Source: Verrucomicrobiota bacterium (GTDB taxonomy: Bacteria; Verrucomicrobiota; Verrucomicrobiia; Opitutales; Opitutaceae). Taken from it: 33,038 nt of DNA. Positions 30,876-33,038 of this stretch are shown here, piece after piece. A program made the translations under genes and the position numbers. Within the stretch, counting starts at the first letter, position 1. Every line of letters begins with the position of its first letter. Under the pieces are notes generated by a model. That model searched no databases. It was not told where the DNA came from and saw only the letters and a list, made by a program, of their open reading frames with translations. The stretch spans positions 1-33,038 of the forward strand of contig JAEXPQ010000173.1 in assembly GCA_023446735.1 (NCBI GenBank), in the 5' to 3' direction.

Positions 30876-32164
30876 GCGAACCTGCCGTCCGCTCCGCGGA
30901 TACAGGCGCCGATTGGCGTGCCGCGGCCGGGCGTTTCGCCTGCGACCTCGCGGCCGCGCCGGGCACCGCCGTCCCGGTCGCGATCGACGCGCCGGAGCCG
31001 CTCGCCTACGCGGCGCACGCCGTCGCCGCCCTCGTCGCCGGCCGCAGCATTCTCCTCTGCAACCCGCACTGGACCGCCCCCGAGCGCGCCGCCGCCGAGG
31101 CTCTGCGCCACGCGCCGCCCTCCCGCTCGGACCTCCCGCCCGACTCGGCGCCCGCCATCCTGGTGGCCACCGGGGGCAGCGGCGGCACGCTGCGTTTCGC
31201 CACCCACACGCCGGCCACGCTGGCCGCCGCCGCCGCCGCCCTTCAGGCCTTCCGCTCCGGCGCCCCGCTCCACAGCCTCTGCCTTCTGCCGCTCCACCAC
31301 ATCAGCGGCTTCCAACAGCTCGTCCGCGCGCTCGCCACCGGCGGCGACCTCCTGCTCGCGGACTGGCACAGCGTCGCGGAGGGCCGCCGCCCCGCCCTGC
31401 CCGCCGCCGCCGGCGGGTGGACGCTCTCGCTTGTCCCCACCCAACTCCAGCGCCTCCTCGCCGACCCGGCCGCCACCTCCTGGCTGCGGGAATTCGGCGC
31501 CATCCTCCTGGGCGGAGCCCCGGCGGGAGCAGCGCTGCTCGAGCGCGCCCGCGCCGAGCAGTTGCCCGTCGCGATCGCCTACGGGGCGAGCGAGTTCGGG
31601 GCCGCGATCGCGGTCCAGCCGCCCGCGGAGTTTCTCGCCGGCGAAACCGGACTGCGCCCCCTGCCCCACGCCCGGCTGAGTATTCTTGATTCCGACACAG
31701 CGGTTCCCCTGCCCGGCGAGGCCGTCGGTCGCATCTCGGTCGCCGCGCCCTCGCTCTTCCTCGGCTACTGGCCCGCCCGCCGCCCGCCCGGCCCCTGGCA
31801 CACCGACGACCTCGGCCGCCTCGACACCGCCGGGCGGCTCCACGTGATCGGGCGGGCGGACGAGGCGATCAACACCGGCGGGGAGAAGGTCCAGCCCGCC
31901 GAGGTCGAGGCCGCCCTACGGGCGACCGGCGCGTTCTCCGACGTTGTCGTCTGCGGGACGCCGGATCCGCGCTGGGGCGAGTGCGTCACCGCGTTGTTCC
32001 CGGCGGGCGACGCCCCCGAGCTCGCCCGGGTCGAGCGCCTGCTCCGGGCCGAGCTCGGCGCGCACAAACTGCCGCGGCGCTGGGTCCCCGTCGCCGCCTG
32101 GCCGCGCACCGCCCAGGGCAAGACCGACCGCGCCGCCCTGCGCCGGACCGCCGCCGGAGCGTGA
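30839..32164 (+). CDS. menE: o-Succinylbenzoate-CoA ligase
   Basis: The protein has 441 residues of the ANL adenylating superfamily. It would activate o-succinylbenzoate with ATP and CoA, the step after MenC. Visible motifs are the phosphate loop VATGGSGGTLRF (residues 109-120), YGASEFGAAI, WHTDDLGRLD, NTGGEKVQPAEVE and the C-terminal catalytic Lys428 in QGKTDR. The phosphate loop departs from the usual TSGSTGxPK by having Gly for Ser and Leu-Arg for Pro-Lys; the length is a little below the usual 450-490. ATG 30839 lies inside menC, which gives the 37-bp overlap. The substrate is assigned from context; the family motifs alone only show an adenylate-forming ligase. Confidence 0.85.
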   Translation: MGPFLASAARRLGEPAVRSADTGADWRAAAGRFACDLAAAPGTAVPVAIDAPEPLAYAAHAVAALVAGRSILLCNPHWTAPERAAAEALRHAPPSRSDLPPDSAPAILVATGGSGGTLRFATHTPATLAAAAAALQAFRSGAPLHSLCLLPLHHISGFQQLVRALATGGDLLLADWHSVAEGRRPALPAAAGGWTLSLVPTQLQRLLADPAATSWLREFGAILLGGAPAGAALLERARAEQLPVAIAYGASEFGAAIAVQPPAEFLAGETGLRPLPHARLSILDSDTAVPLPGEAVGRISVAAPSLFLGYWPARRPPGPWHTDDLGRLDTAGRLHVIGRADEAINTGGEKVQPAEVEAALRATGAFSDVVVCGTPDPRWGECVTALFPAGDAPELARVERLLRAELGAHKLPRRWVPVAAWPRTAQGKTDRAALRRTAAGA

Positions 32165-32225
32165 CGCACCGTCGCTGCGGATTTGCCCTTGGCGCTCGGC
32201 CGGACGGTCTCGACACTCCCGCCCC

Positions 32226-33038
32226 ATGTCCCGCGGATTCGCCAGCCTCGTGCTCATCGGCACCCTCGCCTTGCTCGGCATGTTCCTCATCTGGCCCGTC
32301 GTCCAGGTCGTGCAGGGCGGCTTCGTCGACTCGGATGGGCATTTCACGCTCGCCCATCTCGCGGCCGTGCTCGCGCACCCGCTCTACCGCGAAGGGCTGA
32401 TGAACTCGTTCCTGCTGGCCGCCGCCACGACCACGCTGGCGTTCGCGCTCGGCCTGCCGCTTGCGTATTGCGCCGACCGTTACCAATTCCCCGGCAAGAC
32501 CGCGCTCGGCGCCCTCATCCTCATCCCGCTCATCCTGCCGCCGTTCGTGGGCGCCATCGGCATCCGGCAGGTCTTCGGCCAATACGGCGCCCTCAACGCC
32601 CTGCTCGGGCACCTCGGCCTGCTCGCGGCGGGCGAGACGATCGACTGGCTCGCCTACGGCCGCTTCTGGGGCATCGCGCTGGTCGAGGCGCTCAACCTCT
32701 ACCCGATCATCTTCCTCAACGCCGTCGCCGCCCTCGCCAATGTCGACCCCGCGATGGAGGAGGCCGCGGGCAACCTCGGCTGCACCGGCTGGCGCCGGTT
32801 CCGCCGCATCACCCTGCCGCTCATCCGGCCGGGCCTCTTCGCCGGCGGCACCATCGTCTTCATCTGGGCCTTCACCGAGCTCGGCGTGCCGTTGGTCTTC
32901 GACTACGACCGCACCACCGCCGTGCAGGTCTTCGCCCTGCTCAAGGAGATGACCGGCAACCCCGCCCCCTACGCGCTCGTGGCCCTGCTGCTGGTCTCCA
33001 GCGTCCTGCTCTACACCCTCGGCCGCGGCCTCTTCGGC
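32226..33038 (+). CDS. Iron(III)-type ABC transporter permease (partial, continues past window)
   Basis: The reading frame is open for 271 codons to the last base. The N-terminal membrane segment (6-28) is followed by the binding-protein-dependent permease domain with helices near 60-82, 94-113, 148-170 and 205-225. The EAA loop that contacts the ATPase is clear: MEEAAGNLGCTGWRRFRRIT (about 177-196) then LPLIRPGLFAG. The pattern is closest to the FbpB/SfuB iron(III) group, whose members carry two fused permease halves; related 2-aminoethylphosphonate and thiamine permeases are alternatives. The start is ATG 32226, 61 bp past menE. The ATPase and binding protein are presumably outside the window. 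Confidence 0.83.
   Translation, partial: MSRGFASLVLIGTLALLGMFLIWPVVQVVQGGFVDSDGHFTLAHLAAVLAHPLYREGLMNSFLLAAATTTLAFALGLPLAYCADRYQFPGKTALGALILIPLILPPFVGAIGIRQVFGQYGALNALLGHLGLLAAGETIDWLAYGRFWGIALVEALNLYPIIFLNAVAALANVDPAMEEAAGNLGCTGWRRFRRITLPLIRPGLFAGGTIVFIWAFTELGVPLVFDYDRTTAVQVFALLKEMTGNPAPYALVALLLVSSVLLYTLGRGLFG

Overview
The window looks like a high-GC chromosome segment from the Verrucomicrobia, probably near Opitutales/Opitutaceae. This is inferred from two PEP-CTERM proteins (one with autotransporter-type beta-strand repeats), a short PQQ-propeller protein of a type I associate with Opitutus, a menaquinone pathway gene pair, few clear Shine-Dalgarno sites, and intergenic DNA rich in degenerate repeats. 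No rRNA, tRNA, CRISPR array, transposase or integrase was seen.

Left third (1-12 kb), accessory DNA. It opens with the last codons of a RecD2-like helicase. It continues with a TetR regulator and a secreted TIM-barrel glycosidase-like protein, then a second copy of the RecD2 3' end. Next come a minus-strand three-gene cassette (small protein, frameshifted ADP-ribosyltransferase-like protein, small protein) that resembles a toxin-antitoxin module, a membrane protein, a RelE/ParE-type toxin-antitoxin pair, a third RecD2 3' remnant, a secreted endonuclease/exonuclease/phosphatase, and a lower-GC AlbA_2/Schlafen-type ATP-binding gene. The gaps of 0.3-1.1 kb hold blocks of shared repeats and arrays of degenerate 7-bp units.

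Middle (12-22.5 kb). This part holds a NERD-domain membrane protein, small secreted and membrane proteins, a DUF4261-like protein, a DNRLRE-like PEP-CTERM protein, a PQQ-repeat protein divergent from a class D (OXA-type) beta-lactamase with all family motifs, a BNR/sialidase-like protein and a c-type cytochrome. Three short elements join the 5' flank of the NERD gene directly to its 3' end, so they look like internally deleted copies.

Right third (22.5-33 kb), core-like genes. These are a large PEP-CTERM beta-strand-repeat protein, a chemoreceptor with little or no HAMP domain, SppA, a multi-pass membrane protein, overlapping menC and menE, and the start of an iron(III)-type ABC permease that runs off the window.

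The most striking signal is a pair of paralogous 61-62 residue membrane proteins (19901-20086 and 26551-26739). Each lies behind a near-consensus sigma-54 promoter, and each has the same imperfect dyad about 105 bp upstream of the -24 element. They look like two members of one enhancer-driven regulon that has not been described to my knowledge.
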